A DNA stretch of 64,000 nt from Acinetobacter sp. 10FS3-1. GTDB taxonomy: Bacteria > Pseudomonadota > Gammaproteobacteria > Pseudomonadales > Moraxellaceae. The stretch covers positions 186,001-250,000 of the forward strand of contig NZ_CP039143.1 of NCBI RefSeq assembly GCF_013343215.1, written 5' to 3'. The notes below the pieces were generated by a model. The model was given only the letters and a program-made list of their open reading frames with translations, had not been told where the DNA came from and made no database searches. Positions 17,355 to 26,369 of the stretch are shown one piece after another; positions within the stretch are counted from its first letter, which is position 1, and the number at the start of each line of letters is the position of its first letter. The position numbers and the translations under genes are program-made.

Positions 17355-17478
17355 GGTGCCTGTCGATCTGCTTGATCTCTCCGGTAGGCACGGAGATAGA
17401 TGAAGCAGGAGGTAGATGAGATACCAAGTGCTGTAGTTATTCTTGGTTTTATAGGGAGTCGTCAGACTCCTTTTTTTT
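17355..17478 (+). ncRNA. Candidate small RNA with three hairpins
   Basis: In the 330-base gap after the hydroxylase gene are three stem-loops in a row. The first is a strong hairpin at 17368-17408 (CTGCTT, ATC, TCTCCG pairing with CGGAGA, GAT, AAGCAG). The second is ACCAAG / CTTGGT at 17423-17447. The third is a terminator GGAGTC-GTCA-GACTCC followed by eight T at 17455-17478. The terminator is about 220 bases from the upstream stop codon, farther than expected for that gene. No open frame fills the space. The promoter is not clear, so the 5' end is a guess. No known RNA family recognised. Confidence 0.42.
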
Positions 17479-17510
17479 AGCTGAAATGTGTACTGTTCCA
17501 GCCTAATAAG

Positions 17511-17542
17511 CAAAAAAAGAGCGCCATTCTACGCTCTTTTTT
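17511..17542 (-). terminator. Terminator after hisF
   Basis: AAAAAAGAGCG / CGCTCTTTTTT hairpin about 30 bases beyond the hisF stop on the minus strand, usable in both directions. Confidence 0.85.
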
Positions 17543-17569
17543 ATTGGCTAGATTCTTGAATCAAGCAGA

Positions 17570-18328
17570 TCACAGGCGCATTTCAATGCCCTGAGCGGCC
17601 ATATAAGCTTTGGCTTCCGGAATGGTGTGCTGGCCAAAGTGGAAAATTGAAGCCGCAAGTACCGCATCTGCTCCGCCGTGAATAATACCGTCTGCCAGAT
17701 GCTGTAAGGTGCCTACTCCACCTGAAGCAATGGTGGGAACCGTGACCCGGTCATTGATGGCACGCATGAGAGGAATATCATAGCCGGCTTTGGTTCCATC
17801 GGCATCCATTGAGGTAATCAGCAGTTCACCTGCGCCATAACTGGCCATTTTCTCGGCCCATTGCAGTGCATCGATACCCGTTGGTTTACGGCCACCGTGG
17901 GTAAAAATTTCCCATTTGTTTTCACCAGTTCTCTTGGCATCAATCGCCACCACAATACACTGGGCGCCGAAACGTTGCGAGGCTTCCTGAACAAACTCCG
18001 GATTAAAGACCGCAGCCGAGTTGATACTGACTTTATCTGCACCGGCATTGAGCAGCAATCGGATGTCTTCGACCTTGCGTACGCCACCACCGACGGTTAA
18101 CGGCACAAAGACCGATTCAGCCATACGTTCCACTGTACGATAAGTCGTGTCACGTCCATGATGTGTAGCAGTAATATCAAGGAAAGTGATTTCATCGGCA
18201 CCCTGTTCATTATAACGACGCGCCACTTCGACCGGGTCACCTGCATCACGGATATCAAGGAACTGAACACCTTTGACCACGCGACCGTTATCAACGTCCA
18301 GACAAGGAATAATACGTTTAGCTAGCAT
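17570..18328 (-). CDS. hisF: HisF imidazole glycerol phosphate synthase, cyclase subunit
   Basis: (βα)8-barrel enzyme that, with HisH, converts PRFAR plus ammonia to imidazole-glycerol phosphate and AICAR in histidine biosynthesis. 252 residues from the ATG at 18328. It shows the start [20 protein letters not shown] with catalytic Asp, [10 protein letters not shown], the second catalytic Asp in [13 protein letters not shown] and the phosphate-binding ASGGVG. The frame extends four codons upstream to 18340. It stands alone here, 3.2 kb from hisA and 5.7 kb from hisH. Confidence 0.96.
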   Translation of the reverse strand: MLAKRIIPCLDVDNGRVVKGVQFLDIRDAGDPVEVARRYNEQGADEITFLDITATHHGRDTTYRTVERMAESVFVPLTVGGGVRKVEDIRLLLNAGADKVSINSAAVFNPEFVQEASQRFGAQCIVVAIDAKRTGENKWEIFTHGGRKPTGIDALQWAEKMASYGAGELLITSMDADGTKAGYDIPLMRAINDRVTVPTIASGGVGTLQHLADGIIHGGADAVLAASIFHFGQHTIPEAKAYMAAQGIEMRL

Positions 18329-18441
18329 AAATTTTTCCAATTATTACAGCCGATTATGAAACTCACCCACGCAAGCGCTACACCTTGGCAGATGGAAACG
18401 GTATTCTAGCAAAAATATGTAGGTTTTTTCGCAGGTTTTCT

Positions 18442-19389
18442 ATGTCGGTTTATACCACTTTGACTTTAAAGGAAGTTCAGGAGTTCGCAGCACCTTATGG
18501 ATTGAAGGTGATCGACCTGATTCCTATTCAGGCAGGTATTCAAAACACCAACTATTTTCTGGTCTGCGAAAACCGGCAATATGTCCTGACCATCTTTGAA
18601 GAACTGGATGACAAGGCGGCAGGAGAACTGGTGCCTGTACTGGAATGTTTGGGGCAGGCCGGACTGGCGGTACCAGTTCCCTTATCGCACTCTGGCAAAG
18701 CGATTCACCGTATCAAGAATAAACCGGCCCAGATTGCACCGCGTCTGATGGGGGAGCATCCAATATCGCCTACCGTGGCTCAGGTTGAGGCGATTGCAGT
18801 GGCGCAGGCACAAATGCATATGGCCTTGCAAGACTTCGAACTGGAGCGCGCCTTTGTACGTGACCATGCCTATTGGTATGGTGTGGCGCTGGATCTCAAG
18901 TCCAGTTTAAGTCCGGCAGACAAGGTGTTACTAGGCAAACTTTTAGGTTTGTATGATGCTTTGACTGCGGTCTATCCAGACCGTCCACGCGGCTTTATCC
19001 ATTCCGACCTGTTTCGTGACAATACCTTATTCCAGGGTGACGAGCTGAAGGGAATTCTGGATTTTTATGAGCTGAATAAAGACGAATTCCTGTTTGATAT
19101 CGCGATTACCCTAAATGATTTCTGTAGCAATTATCCCGATGTTACTTTAAACGAAGAGAAGGCCCTGGCTTTTCTCACTGCCTATGAAGGTGTCCGTCCT
19201 TTAACTGAAGATGAAAAAGCCTGTCTGGAGCTGTATCTGGCCATGGCAGCCGGACGTTTCTGGATGATGCGTTTACAGGTGGCCCAGAAGAATACAACCG
19301 AGGGGCGTAGCGGGGCAGATATTTTGCAAAAAAATCCAATCGAGATGCGTAATATGCTGATTGAACGTTTAAAGTTCGTCACTGCTTAA
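18442..19389 (+). CDS. thrB: Homoserine kinase (ThrB, APH-fold type)
   Basis: ATP-dependent phosphorylation of homoserine in threonine biosynthesis. 315 residues from ATG at 18442 (MSVYTTLTLKEVQEFAAPYG). This is the aminoglycoside-phosphotransferase-fold version common in pseudomonads and relatives, not the GHMP type of E. coli. Key motifs: GIQNTNYFLV near the N-terminus, catalytic FIHSDLFRDNTLF and metal-binding GILDFYELNKDEFLFDIA. Divergent from hisF. The frame reaches 18385, but those codons are in the promoter gap. Confidence 0.9.
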   Translation: MSVYTTLTLKEVQEFAAPYGLKVIDLIPIQAGIQNTNYFLVCENRQYVLTIFEELDDKAAGELVPVLECLGQAGLAVPVPLSHSGKAIHRIKNKPAQIAPRLMGEHPISPTVAQVEAIAVAQAQMHMALQDFELERAFVRDHAYWYGVALDLKSSLSPADKVLLGKLLGLYDALTAVYPDRPRGFIHSDLFRDNTLFQGDELKGILDFYELNKDEFLFDIAITLNDFCSNYPDVTLNEEKALAFLTAYEGVRPLTEDEKACLELYLAMAAGRFWMMRLQVAQKNTTEGRSGADILQKNPIEMRNMLIERLKFVTA

Positions 19390-19414
19390 GTTGATATAGA
19401 AAAGGATGGGGCAC

Positions 19415-20041
19415 ATGCGTGATCAGGGGCGTCTGGTGGAATGGTTTGATGATAAGGGTTATGGTTTTATTCAGCCCAATGATCAGGCCAAAGACCGCGT
19501 GTTTTTGCATATCAAGGATTTTGCACGCCCGGGACCGCGTCCAATTGTTGGCTGTGCACTGGATTATCTGGTAATTCTGGATGAGCGTGGACGTTATCGT
19601 GCCCAGCAGGTGATGTACCTAAAAGCCTCTCAAGCCCGAACAGCGTCTGCACGCAAGCCAGCAGCGACCACAGCGCCTTCTCAAAAATTACAGCGCATGC
19701 AGATTGCTTGTGTGGTTTATATTCTGGTATTGGCAGGGCTGACTCTGGCCGGTCTGCTCAGTGGCTTGGTGTTGTTATTCATCAGCCTGATCAATGCCCT
19801 GAGCTATTGGCTCTATGCTCAGGATAAGGAAGCCGCGCAACTCGGTAATCGCCGTATTCCGGAAAATACCCTGCATCTGGTGGCCTTTTTAGGCGGATGG
19901 CCGGCTGCCTGGCTGGCACAGCAAAAATTAAGGCACAAAACACAAAAACAACCTTTTAGGCAGATTTATTTTTGTACCATAGCCTTTAATATTATTTTAA
20001 TGGTATGGCTGATTTCTCCCTTGAATAGTTTGAGTATTTAG
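19415..20041 (+). CDS. Cold-shock-domain protein fused to a DUF1294 membrane domain
   Basis: 208 residues from the ATG at 19415 (AAGGATGGGG just upstream). Residues ~1-65 form a cold-shock-like OB fold (QGRLVEWFDDKGYGFIQP, with RVFLHIKDF). A Ala/Ser-rich linker leads to a DUF1294 domain with several membrane segments and the motifs YAQDKEAAQ and GGWPAAWLAQQKLRHKT. The combination is found in many proteobacteria; function unknown. It follows thrB by 25 bases and may be cotranscribed. Confidence 0.85.
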   Translation: MRDQGRLVEWFDDKGYGFIQPNDQAKDRVFLHIKDFARPGPRPIVGCALDYLVILDERGRYRAQQVMYLKASQARTASARKPAATTAPSQKLQRMQIACVVYILVLAGLTLAGLLSGLVLLFISLINALSYWLYAQDKEAAQLGNRRIPENTLHLVAFLGGWPAAWLAQQKLRHKTQKQPFRQIYFCTIAFNIILMVWLISPLNSLSI

Positions 20042-20057
20042 GAGCAGCCTCGGGAGC

Positions 20058-20462
20058 ATGATGAACTACTCTATTGATAAAGATCCGAATCGAAGCCTAA
20101 CCCTGATTCTGTATATTTTATATATTGTGGCGATTTTTAGCGCGGGCTTGCTGGCAATCATTGCCCTGGTGATTAACTATGTAAAACGTTCTGCGGTGCG
20201 CGGGACAATTTTTGAAAGTCATTTTACCTGGCAAATCCGCACTTTCTGGTGGTATCTGATCTGGAATATCATCGCTTTCATTCCTTTCCTGCTGTTGTTC
20301 TTTACCCATGACGATCCGGATCTCTTTGCCGGTGTGGCTTTGGGCGCTTCAGCTTTTTGTATTGCCGTGATTGGTTTGTCCTGGATCTGGATTGTCTACC
20401 GGGCGATTCGCGGTATTATGCGCCTGAATGATAACCAGCCCATGTATCGTGCTGAACAGTAA
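20058..20462 (+). CDS. DUF4870-like small membrane protein
   Basis: 134 residues with three to four hydrophobic segments and the arrangement ILYIVAIFS..., GTIFESHFTWQIRTFWW, IVYRAIRGIMRLNDNQPM seen in Acinetobacter inner-membrane proteins of the DUF4870 kind. Begins 16 bases after the CSD-DUF1294 gene with a GGGAG site, so likely in the thrB transcript. Function unknown. Confidence 0.75.
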   Translation: MMNYSIDKDPNRSLTLILYILYIVAIFSAGLLAIIALVINYVKRSAVRGTIFESHFTWQIRTFWWYLIWNIIAFIPFLLLFFTHDDPDLFAGVALGASAFCIAVIGLSWIWIVYRAIRGIMRLNDNQPMYRAEQ

Positions 20463-20566
20463 ATTTCTGGATTGAACTTTTAAATAAAAGCATATTTTTA
20501 TTGTATTCAGGTTTGCACCTCCTGTACTTGAACTGGCTGAGGTGCAGCTCAAGTACAGAAGGCTGG

Positions 20567-21484
20567 CTATCCCAGCTTTTCCTTTTTTATTTTTCTGAGG
20601 AATTGGGGTTTCCATTCACTGACAATGACACCTAGTACTACCATCAGCCCACCCAGCAGAGCCAGTGCGGGCAGGCGTTCTCCGGCCAGACGGCCAAACA
20701 GGCCGGCCCAGATCGGCTCTCCAGCATAAATGATGGCTGCCTGAGACGGATCTACCCGGCGCTGGGCCCAGTTCATAACTAGCTGTATACACGCACTGGC
20801 TATTCCCAGCGCGACTAAAATACCAGCCAGATGCCAGTGAGACACTGGCAGGCGGGACTCTCCAAGCCAAGGTGCAACCAGAAAGCAGAATAGGGAGGCA
20901 AAAAACAGTTGCAGTACAGTCACCCGCCGCACATTCACCTGCTCGGCAAAATGGCTGATAAAAATAATTTCCAAAGCAATTGCAAATGAACCAAGCAAGG
21001 TCAGGATCTGGCCAAAATTCAGCTGAATTGCACCCCAGCCATTTCCGGTTAAAAACACCAGTCCCACAAAGGCCAACAGAACACCTACCCAGGTCATCAC
21101 CTGCGGTTTTTTACCGAAGAGCAGCCAGAGCAGCAAAGGAACCAGAGGAACATACAGGGCAGTCAAAAAGGCCGACTCGCTACTGCTAATGCTCTGTAAC
21201 CCCACTGTCTGGGTGGCATACCCTATGGCAATCACCGCGCCAATTACCGCACCGGCCCATACTTCTTTTAGCGTCATGCCCCGAAGATGCTGAAGTGAGA
21301 TCAAACTTACCGCAATCGCAGCTGCCGCAAAACGCAAGCCCACAAACAGCACTGGACTGCTAAAATTCAGGCCGTATTGTACGGTAATAAAACTGCCACC
21401 CCAGATGATCGTGATCAGGACCAAGGCGATTTGAGGCGCTTTGGCTGTCCAGCCAGAGCGAAGATGATAAACAGATGTAGACAT
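20567..21484 (-). CDS. EamA/DMT-superfamily transporter
   Basis: About 305 residues from ATG at 21484. It has ten hydrophobic segments as two EamA repeats, with IALVLITIIWGGSFITVQYG and the SESAFLTALYVPLVPLLLW half-site typical of drug/metabolite transporters. The open frame continues upstream to 21595 but would overlap hisA. The chosen ATG lacks a Shine-Dalgarno sequence, so coupling to hisA 70 bases upstream is possible. Substrate unknown. Confidence 0.83.
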   Translation of the reverse strand: MSTSVYHLRSGWTAKAPQIALVLITIIWGGSFITVQYGLNFSSPVLFVGLRFAAAAIAVSLISLQHLRGMTLKEVWAGAVIGAVIAIGYATQTVGLQSISSSESAFLTALYVPLVPLLLWLLFGKKPQVMTWVGVLLAFVGLVFLTGNGWGAIQLNFGQILTLLGSFAIALEIIFISHFAEQVNVRRVTVLQLFFASLFCFLVAPWLGESRLPVSHWHLAGILVALGIASACIQLVMNWAQRRVDPSQAAIIYAGEPIWAGLFGRLAGERLPALALLGGLMVVLGVIVSEWKPQFLRKIKKEKLG

Positions 21485-21554
21485 GGGGAGGAGATCAAAA
21501 AAATAGGACAATAAAAAAAGAGGCCCGCAGACCTCTTTCTTCAGCAGTGACGTA

Positions 21555-22289
21555 TTATAGCGCTTCCTGCTCATCCAGCAATAATTGTGCTTCACGCAGG
21601 CTTAAAGTCCCTTCATAAATCGCACGGCCGGTAATTGCACCTAGAATACCTGGTTGATCTTTCAGCTGACGCACATCATCCATATTAGTGACCCCACCTG
21701 AAGCAATCACAGGCAACCCTGAATATTGTGCCAGAGTGACGGTCTGCTCGATGTTTACACCCTGCATCATGCCATCACGGGCAATATCGGTATAGACAAT
21801 GCTAGATACGCCGGCATCTGCAAAACGTTTGGCCAGATCAGTGGCTTTGACATCGGTAATATTGGCCCAGCCATCGGTTGCCACCATGCCATTCATGGCA
21901 TCAATACCGACAATGATATGTCCAGCGAATTTCTTGCATGCTTCTTCGACGAACTCAGGCTCCTGAACCGCTTTGGTGCCGATAATTACAAATGACACAC
22001 CTGCTTCCAGATAATGCTCAATCGTTTCCAGCGAACGGATTCCGCCACCAATCTGGATAGGCAGCTCAGGTTGAGACCTGACAATAGCTTCGACCACCGG
22101 CTTATGTACCGGTGTACCTGCAAAGGCACCATTAAGGTCCACCAGATGCAGACGGCGAGCACCTTCATTGACCCAATGCTGTGCTGTTGCAACCGGATCA
22201 TCAGAAAATACGGTATCGTCTTCCATACGACCTTGTTTTAAGCGGACACATTTGCCATCTTTCAGGTCAATTGCCGGGATGATCAGCAT
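21555..22289 (-). CDS. hisA: HisA ProFAR isomerase
   Basis: Histidine-pathway isomerase giving PRFAR, the substrate of HisF/HisH. 244 residues, starting [20 protein letters not shown] with the catalytic Asp. It contains IQIGGGIRS, the second catalytic Asp in [12 protein letters not shown] and a phosphate loop in VIASGGV. Complete. The next gene downstream is an EamA transporter rather than hisF, so the his genes are not a compact operon here. Confidence 0.96.
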   Translation of the reverse strand: MLIIPAIDLKDGKCVRLKQGRMEDDTVFSDDPVATAQHWVNEGARRLHLVDLNGAFAGTPVHKPVVEAIVRSQPELPIQIGGGIRSLETIEHYLEAGVSFVIIGTKAVQEPEFVEEACKKFAGHIIVGIDAMNGMVATDGWANITDVKATDLAKRFADAGVSSIVYTDIARDGMMQGVNIEQTVTLAQYSGLPVIASGGVTNMDDVRQLKDQPGILGAITGRAIYEGTLSLREAQLLLDEQEAL

Positions 22290-22630
22290 GCTTTCGCTCC
22301 TTGCTTAATCTTTAGAATGAATGTGTATCAGCTCATCTTAGCAAATAAAGTCGAAATTTCTAACTGATAAACCGTATGAAAAGAGAAAACCTGTCCGAAG
22401 ATAAGGGAGAGTTCTGTAATTTATTTCCATTATTTTAGTGATTTATGTAGAGAGTGGTTTTCTGGCAGGCTGAATTTAATAGGGCAATTCCACAGGCACG
22501 CTGATTGGTATTGACCGGACTTTATTGGCTATTTTAGCTGCTGTTGGGCGTTCAAGGATTTTGGGGTATTGAAAAATAGAATGCTGAAAATACAGAGCAC
22601 AGCTAAAGAGCGAATAACCTTTTTAAACAG
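22290..22630. other. Gene-free gap between hisA and the exonuclease gene
   Basis: About 340 bases, AT-rich, without a coding frame of convincing quality, a terminator or a recognisable RNA. It must hold the hisA promoter, but I see no strong sigma70 match. Confidence 0.5.
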
Positions 22631-23293
22631 CTATATTGTGGAGTTCGGCCGGATTTTGGGTTTGAGGGAGGTACTAGGAAGGTCTTTGGGTAATAATCCC
22701 CGCGCCAGTAGTTCTTCAAACACTAGACGCGGTGCATAGGCATCGGCTGTCGCATAGCTGATCTGGGCCGGACTGAGATGTTTTGTGGCCCAGTTTGAGG
22801 TGCTGATGTGTTTCGATTTGGGGAAATTGACCTGAAACAGCAAAGCCATGGCATTTTTCAGCCCTATCGGATTTTTTAGGCCAAAATCCCTAAAACATGT
22901 CGATAGCTCTATCACGTTGTTCAGTTCAATCCCTCTTTTACGAAAGAGATGGGCATCATTTTTCAGGCCGAAACCGACTTTAATCTGGTCACGGCTGGCA
23001 AAAATCGGTTTTAAAAACTGCCAGATCTGCTCGTGCATTTGAAAAAGATAGGCTTTGTCCAGAGTCGCCAGTTGAATCAGATGCGGGCCTGTAGACACTT
23101 CACCGGCCTTAAAGGTGGGTTTGGATTCCGAGTCAAAACCGAATACTGTCACCTGTTCAAGCTCCGAACGCAAGGCTTCACATTGCTGTAGACTGTTAAT
23201 CACAAGGATGCGTTCAGGTACAAGATTTTGAAACCGAGGAAACGTTGCAATGTGTTCTTTGCTTGGTAAGACGGAATGTAAGCATTCATCCAT
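22631..23293 (-). CDS. RNase D-like 3'-5' exonuclease
   Basis: 220-residue DEDD-superfamily exonuclease domain protein. Exo I FGFDSESKP, Exo II around KVGFGLKNDAHLF and Exo III ISYATADAY (Tyr-type) are all present, so it should be catalytically competent. It lacks the HRDC domains of full RNase D and resembles the stand-alone exonuclease of WRN type. Likely RNA or DNA 3'-end trimming. Complete. Confidence 0.85.
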   Translation of the reverse strand: MDECLHSVLPSKEHIATFPRFQNLVPERILVINSLQQCEALRSELEQVTVFGFDSESKPTFKAGEVSTGPHLIQLATLDKAYLFQMHEQIWQFLKPIFASRDQIKVGFGLKNDAHLFRKRGIELNNVIELSTCFRDFGLKNPIGLKNAMALLFQVNFPKSKHISTSNWATKHLSPAQISYATADAYAPRLVFEELLARGLLPKDLPSTSLKPKIRPNSTI

Positions 23294-23415
23294 GGCGGCG
23301 CTGTATATATCTGTAAAAAAACAGCTTAAAACTTTTTAGGATAAAGTGCAAAAAGTAGGGCGGGATGAAAGGCATGGGCAGTTAGAGGAGGCCCATGCTT
23401 CAATACTCGGATGAT

Positions 23416-23895
23416 TTAGAGTTTTGGCAGAGAGTCACCCGATATCATAAAAGTCGCTATGAATAATAAAATAAGGACCAGAATATACAAAATAGCCAGT
23501 ACATTTTCCCAGCCACGGGTAGTACGGGGTTGTCCAAACTGGTTCGCCTGTTGATCCCCAGGTGCAAACAGGAGATAAAGGGCAAATAAAATATTCACCA
23601 CAGGCACCAGCAGCAGCAGGCTGAACCAGCCGCTATGATTGCGGTCATGCAGGCGGCGAATAGTAAAGACCATACTAAAATAAATAGCCACGCCGTACAG
23701 GAAAATAAACAGGATGATTACAGGAGAGGAGAGTGAGCTTCCCAGAGTATCCAGATTTATGCCTGGCAGCATCAAGGCGATAACACACCCGATGAGCAGA
23801 AAGAAAAAGCCCATGAGCATATTCCAGGCGAGATAAGAACGACGGCTAAAACGGCCAGCAGGTTTGAATCCAGAATCATGAATGGTATTAAGCAT
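23416..23895 (-). CDS. DUF805-family membrane protein
   Basis: 159 residues from ATG at 23895 (AAGGAA 6 bases upstream). It has the DUF805 pattern of an N-terminal GRFSRRSYLAWNM motif, four hydrophobic segments, RRLHDRNHSGWF in the middle, and a hydrophobic end. Inner membrane, function unknown. Expressed separately from hisH, which ends at a terminator facing it. Confidence 0.88.
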   Translation of the reverse strand: MLNTIHDSGFKPAGRFSRRSYLAWNMLMGFFFLLIGCVIALMLPGINLDTLGSSLSSPVIILFIFLYGVAIYFSMVFTIRRLHDRNHSGWFSLLLLVPVVNILFALYLLFAPGDQQANQFGQPRTTRGWENVLAILYILVLILLFIATFMISGDSLPKL

Positions 23896-23984
23896 ATTAT
23901 TTCCTTTTATTTTCATTTGTTTTTTTTGGTGAGAGAATCATATAATTATTCTTTGAATCTGAAAAGCTTAAATCTTAGTCAATA

Positions 23985-24010
23985 AAAAAGCCCGCATCTC
24001 GCGGGCTTTG
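23985..24010 (-). terminator. Terminator after hisH
   Basis: GCCCGC-ATCTC-GCGGGC hairpin; on the minus strand followed by a T-run. It lies about 20 bases after the hisH stop. Confidence 0.88.
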
Positions 24011-24025
24011 TTGACGGGGCAGGAA

Positions 24026-24643
24026 TCAGATATTCCAGTCCACAAAGTTTTTCAGTAATTGCAGGCCTGCTGTATGACTTTTTTCCGGATGGAACTGAGT
24101 GGCAAACAGGTTTTCTTTATGAATCGCCGTACAAAATTCAAGGCCATAGGTACACTGCGCCGCCACAATAGCCGGGTCTTGCGGTTCTACATAATAGCTA
24201 TGCACAAAATAGAAACGCGCGTCCTGATCGATATCTTTCCACATTGGATGATCGGGGTCCGCCTGATGTACCTGATTCCAGCCCATATGCGGCACTTTTA
24301 AGCCGGCCATCTCTGGGAAGTGCTTGACTGCACCTTCAAAAATACCCAGAGCCGGCGTACCGCCATTTTCCTCAGAATGTTGCATTAACGCCTGCATGCC
24401 GACACAGATTGCCAGCACCGGTTTATTAAACACGGCATTACGCACCACGGTATCAATACCGGCTTCATGCATGCCCTGCATACAATCACGCATTGCACCG
24501 ACCCCTGGAAAGACAATCTTGTCTGCCTGTGCAATCAGCGTTGAATCATTGGTCACATCAACAGTGGCACCGACATGTTCCAGGGCTTTGGCTGCCGAGT
24601 GCAGATTTCCCATGCCATAGTCAAGAAGGGCAATACGGGGCAT
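24026..24643 (-). CDS. hisH: HisH imidazole glycerol phosphate synthase, glutaminase subunit
   Basis: Class I glutamine amidotransferase that feeds ammonia to HisF. 205 residues, with oxyanion region FPGVGAMRD, nucleophile Cys in [10 protein letters not shown] and His/Glu in [12 protein letters not shown]. The start ATG overlaps the hisB stop by one base (TAATG), so the two are translationally coupled. Confidence 0.96.
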   Translation of the reverse strand: MPRIALLDYGMGNLHSAAKALEHVGATVDVTNDSTLIAQADKIVFPGVGAMRDCMQGMHEAGIDTVVRNAVFNKPVLAICVGMQALMQHSEENGGTPALGIFEGAVKHFPEMAGLKVPHMGWNQVHQADPDHPMWKDIDQDARFYFVHSYYVEPQDPAIVAAQCTYGLEFCTAIHKENLFATQFHPEKSHTAGLQLLKNFVDWNI

Positions 24644-25236
24644 TACAGTGTCCCTTTGGTAGACGCCACTGTATTGGCAGCACGTGGATCAACTTCACAT
24701 GCCATACGCAGTGCACGGGCAAAAGCCTTAAATACACTTTCAATCTGGTGATGGCTGTTTTTGCCTTTCAGGTTGTCGATATGTACCGTCATTAAGGCGT
24801 GGTTGACAAAACCCTGGAAGAATTCAGAAAACAGATCTACATCAAAACGGCCAATGGTTGCACGGGTAAAAGGAACATCCATAAACAGCCCCGGACGGCC
24901 TGAAAGATCGACCACGACACGGCTTAAAGATTCATCTAGTGGGGCATAGAAATGGCCATAGCGTTTTAAGCCTTTTTTATTACCGAGTGCCTGTGCAAAG
25001 GCTTGCCCCAAGCTGATGCCACAATCTTCTACCGTGTGGTGGTCATCAATTTCCAAGTCACCATCACAATGGATATCAATATCAAACAAGCCATGGCGCT
25101 TGATTTGATCAATCATATGATCTAAAAATGGAATCCCTGTGTTTAAGGTGCCTTGACCAGTACCGTCGAGGTTCAAACGAACGCGAATTTTGGTTTCGTT
25201 GGTATTTCTTACCACTTCACTGATACGATCTGTCAT
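24643..25236 (-). CDS. hisB: HisB imidazoleglycerol-phosphate dehydratase
   Basis: Manganese enzyme dehydrating IGP in histidine biosynthesis. 197 residues from the ATG at 25236 (GAGGAAC upstream). Metal-binding His motifs: [17 protein letters not shown] and the second repeat's NSHHQIES. Monofunctional, lacking the phosphatase domain of E. coli HisB. First gene of hisB-hisH. The open frame begins at 25302. Confidence 0.96.
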   Translation of the reverse strand: MTDRISEVVRNTNETKIRVRLNLDGTGQGTLNTGIPFLDHMIDQIKRHGLFDIDIHCDGDLEIDDHHTVEDCGISLGQAFAQALGNKKGLKRYGHFYAPLDESLSRVVVDLSGRPGLFMDVPFTRATIGRFDVDLFSEFFQGFVNHALMTVHIDNLKGKNSHHQIESVFKAFARALRMACEVDPRAANTVASTKGTL

Positions 25237-25333
25237 AGACACGTTCCTCAAATACGTCAAAATGATTGATGTAGAAAATATTTTTCGCCGTGACGACGTC
25301 ACCGCATATTAGATTGCTCAGGAGGGTTTATCA

Positions 25334-25711
25334 ATGCCTATCACCGTACATGCTTATACTTCTTTGGAAAATGATGAAGTGCGCAGCCAGCTTGAGCGAC
25401 TGTATGACACCAGCCCTGAATTTAGTGATGGGGCAGATGCCATAGAACAACTAGAGCAAAACCTGGCACAGTATACCCTACTTTATACGGCAGAATTTAA
25501 TACCAAAATCATTGGTGCAATTTGGGCCACGGGACAAGGTGAAAGCCGGATTCTGGAAAATATTGTGGTGCATCCGGCCAATCGAGGGCGGGGGGTGGCA
25601 GAAAGGCTGGTTGCAGAAGCCTGTCGAATGGAAGAAGAAAAAGGTGTAAAAACCTTTGTTCCGGGCTGTGGTGCTATTCACCGTTGTTTGGCGAATTTAG
25701 AAAAAATTTAA
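25334..25711 (+). CDS. PanZ-like GNAT acetyltransferase-fold protein
   Basis: 125 residues with a GNAT core. It has ILENIVVHPANRGRGVAERLVAEA with the acetyl-CoA-binding R-G-x-G motif and a C-terminal GCGAIHRCLANL. Size and motif order recall PanZ/PanM, which binds acetyl-CoA and triggers maturation of aspartate decarboxylase PanD. That specific role is an inference; a GNAT fold is firm. SD AGGAGGG sits just upstream. Divergent from hisB. Confidence 0.72.
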   Translation: MPITVHAYTSLENDEVRSQLERLYDTSPEFSDGADAIEQLEQNLAQYTLLYTAEFNTKIIGAIWATGQGESRILENIVVHPANRGRGVAERLVAEACRMEEEKGVKTFVPGCGAIHRCLANLEKI

Positions 25712-25878
25712 CCAGTCTGCTGTTTGAGGTAAAAAGCTGCTGAAAGGCCGGTGTTAATCCGGTTTTAAGCCAAAATGCTCAATTTAAGCGGGGTATTGGT
25801 GGAAAACTAAACATTTGGTGGTTTTTCTTTATTTCGCTCTTGACGCTTGCGGCCTGAAACTGTTTAATACGCGACATT

Positions 25879-25954
25879 GGCGTGATAGCTCAGTCGGTAG
25901 AGCAACGGATTGAAAATCCGTGTGTCCCCAGTTCGATCCTGGGTCTCGCCACCA
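25879..25954 (+). tRNA. tRNA-Phe (anticodon GAA), copy 1
   Basis: 76 bases with encoded CCA: GGCGTGATAGCTCAGTCGG, anticodon loop TTGAAAA, T-arm AGTTCGATCCT. Followed by a hairpin terminator at 25981-26010. Confidence 0.95.
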
Positions 25955-25980
25955 TATTCAAAAACAAATTTAAAGTTTTC

Positions 25981-26010
25981 AATCCCTGATCCCATCAGGG
26001 ATTTTTTTTA
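25981..26010 (+). terminator. Terminator after tRNA-Phe copy 1
   Basis: ATCCCTGAT / ATCAGGGAT stem with a CCC loop followed by seven or more T. Confidence 0.88.
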
Positions 26011-26091
26011 GATTAAAATTCACCCACTCAATCATTTTTTTCATAATTTTGATTGACTAATGGGTCCAGATACGGCTTAATACACCGCATC

Positions 26092-26167
26092 GGCGTGATA
26101 GCTCAGTCGGTAGAGCAACGGATTGAAAATCCGTGTGTCCCCAGTTCGATCCTGGGTCTCGCCACCA
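26092..26167 (+). tRNA. tRNA-Phe (anticodon GAA), copy 2
   Basis: Identical over its 76 bases to copy 1 at 25879. It has its own downstream terminator, so the two are probably separate transcripts created by a local duplication. Confidence 0.95.
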
Positions 26168-26176
26168 TATTCAAAA

Positions 26177-26208
26177 AAATCCCCAAACCTAGTTTGGGGA
26201 TTTTTTTT
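26177..26208 (+). terminator. Terminator after tRNA-Phe copy 2
   Basis: AAATCCCCAAAC and GTTTGGGGATTT pair around a short loop, followed by a T-run. Confidence 0.88.
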
Positions 26209-26369
26209 GTTTGTATGCATGGGTCTCATACGCACAGTCAGTTGGCTGGACTGTTTATAGACCTGTCATACTCAGTCGAATGACCGTTTATCAGACTTAA
26301 CAATATCAAGGCATAAAGTTTGTAAGATAAAAGTCAGATATTTTTTACTTTTCTATCCGAGGGGTATGA

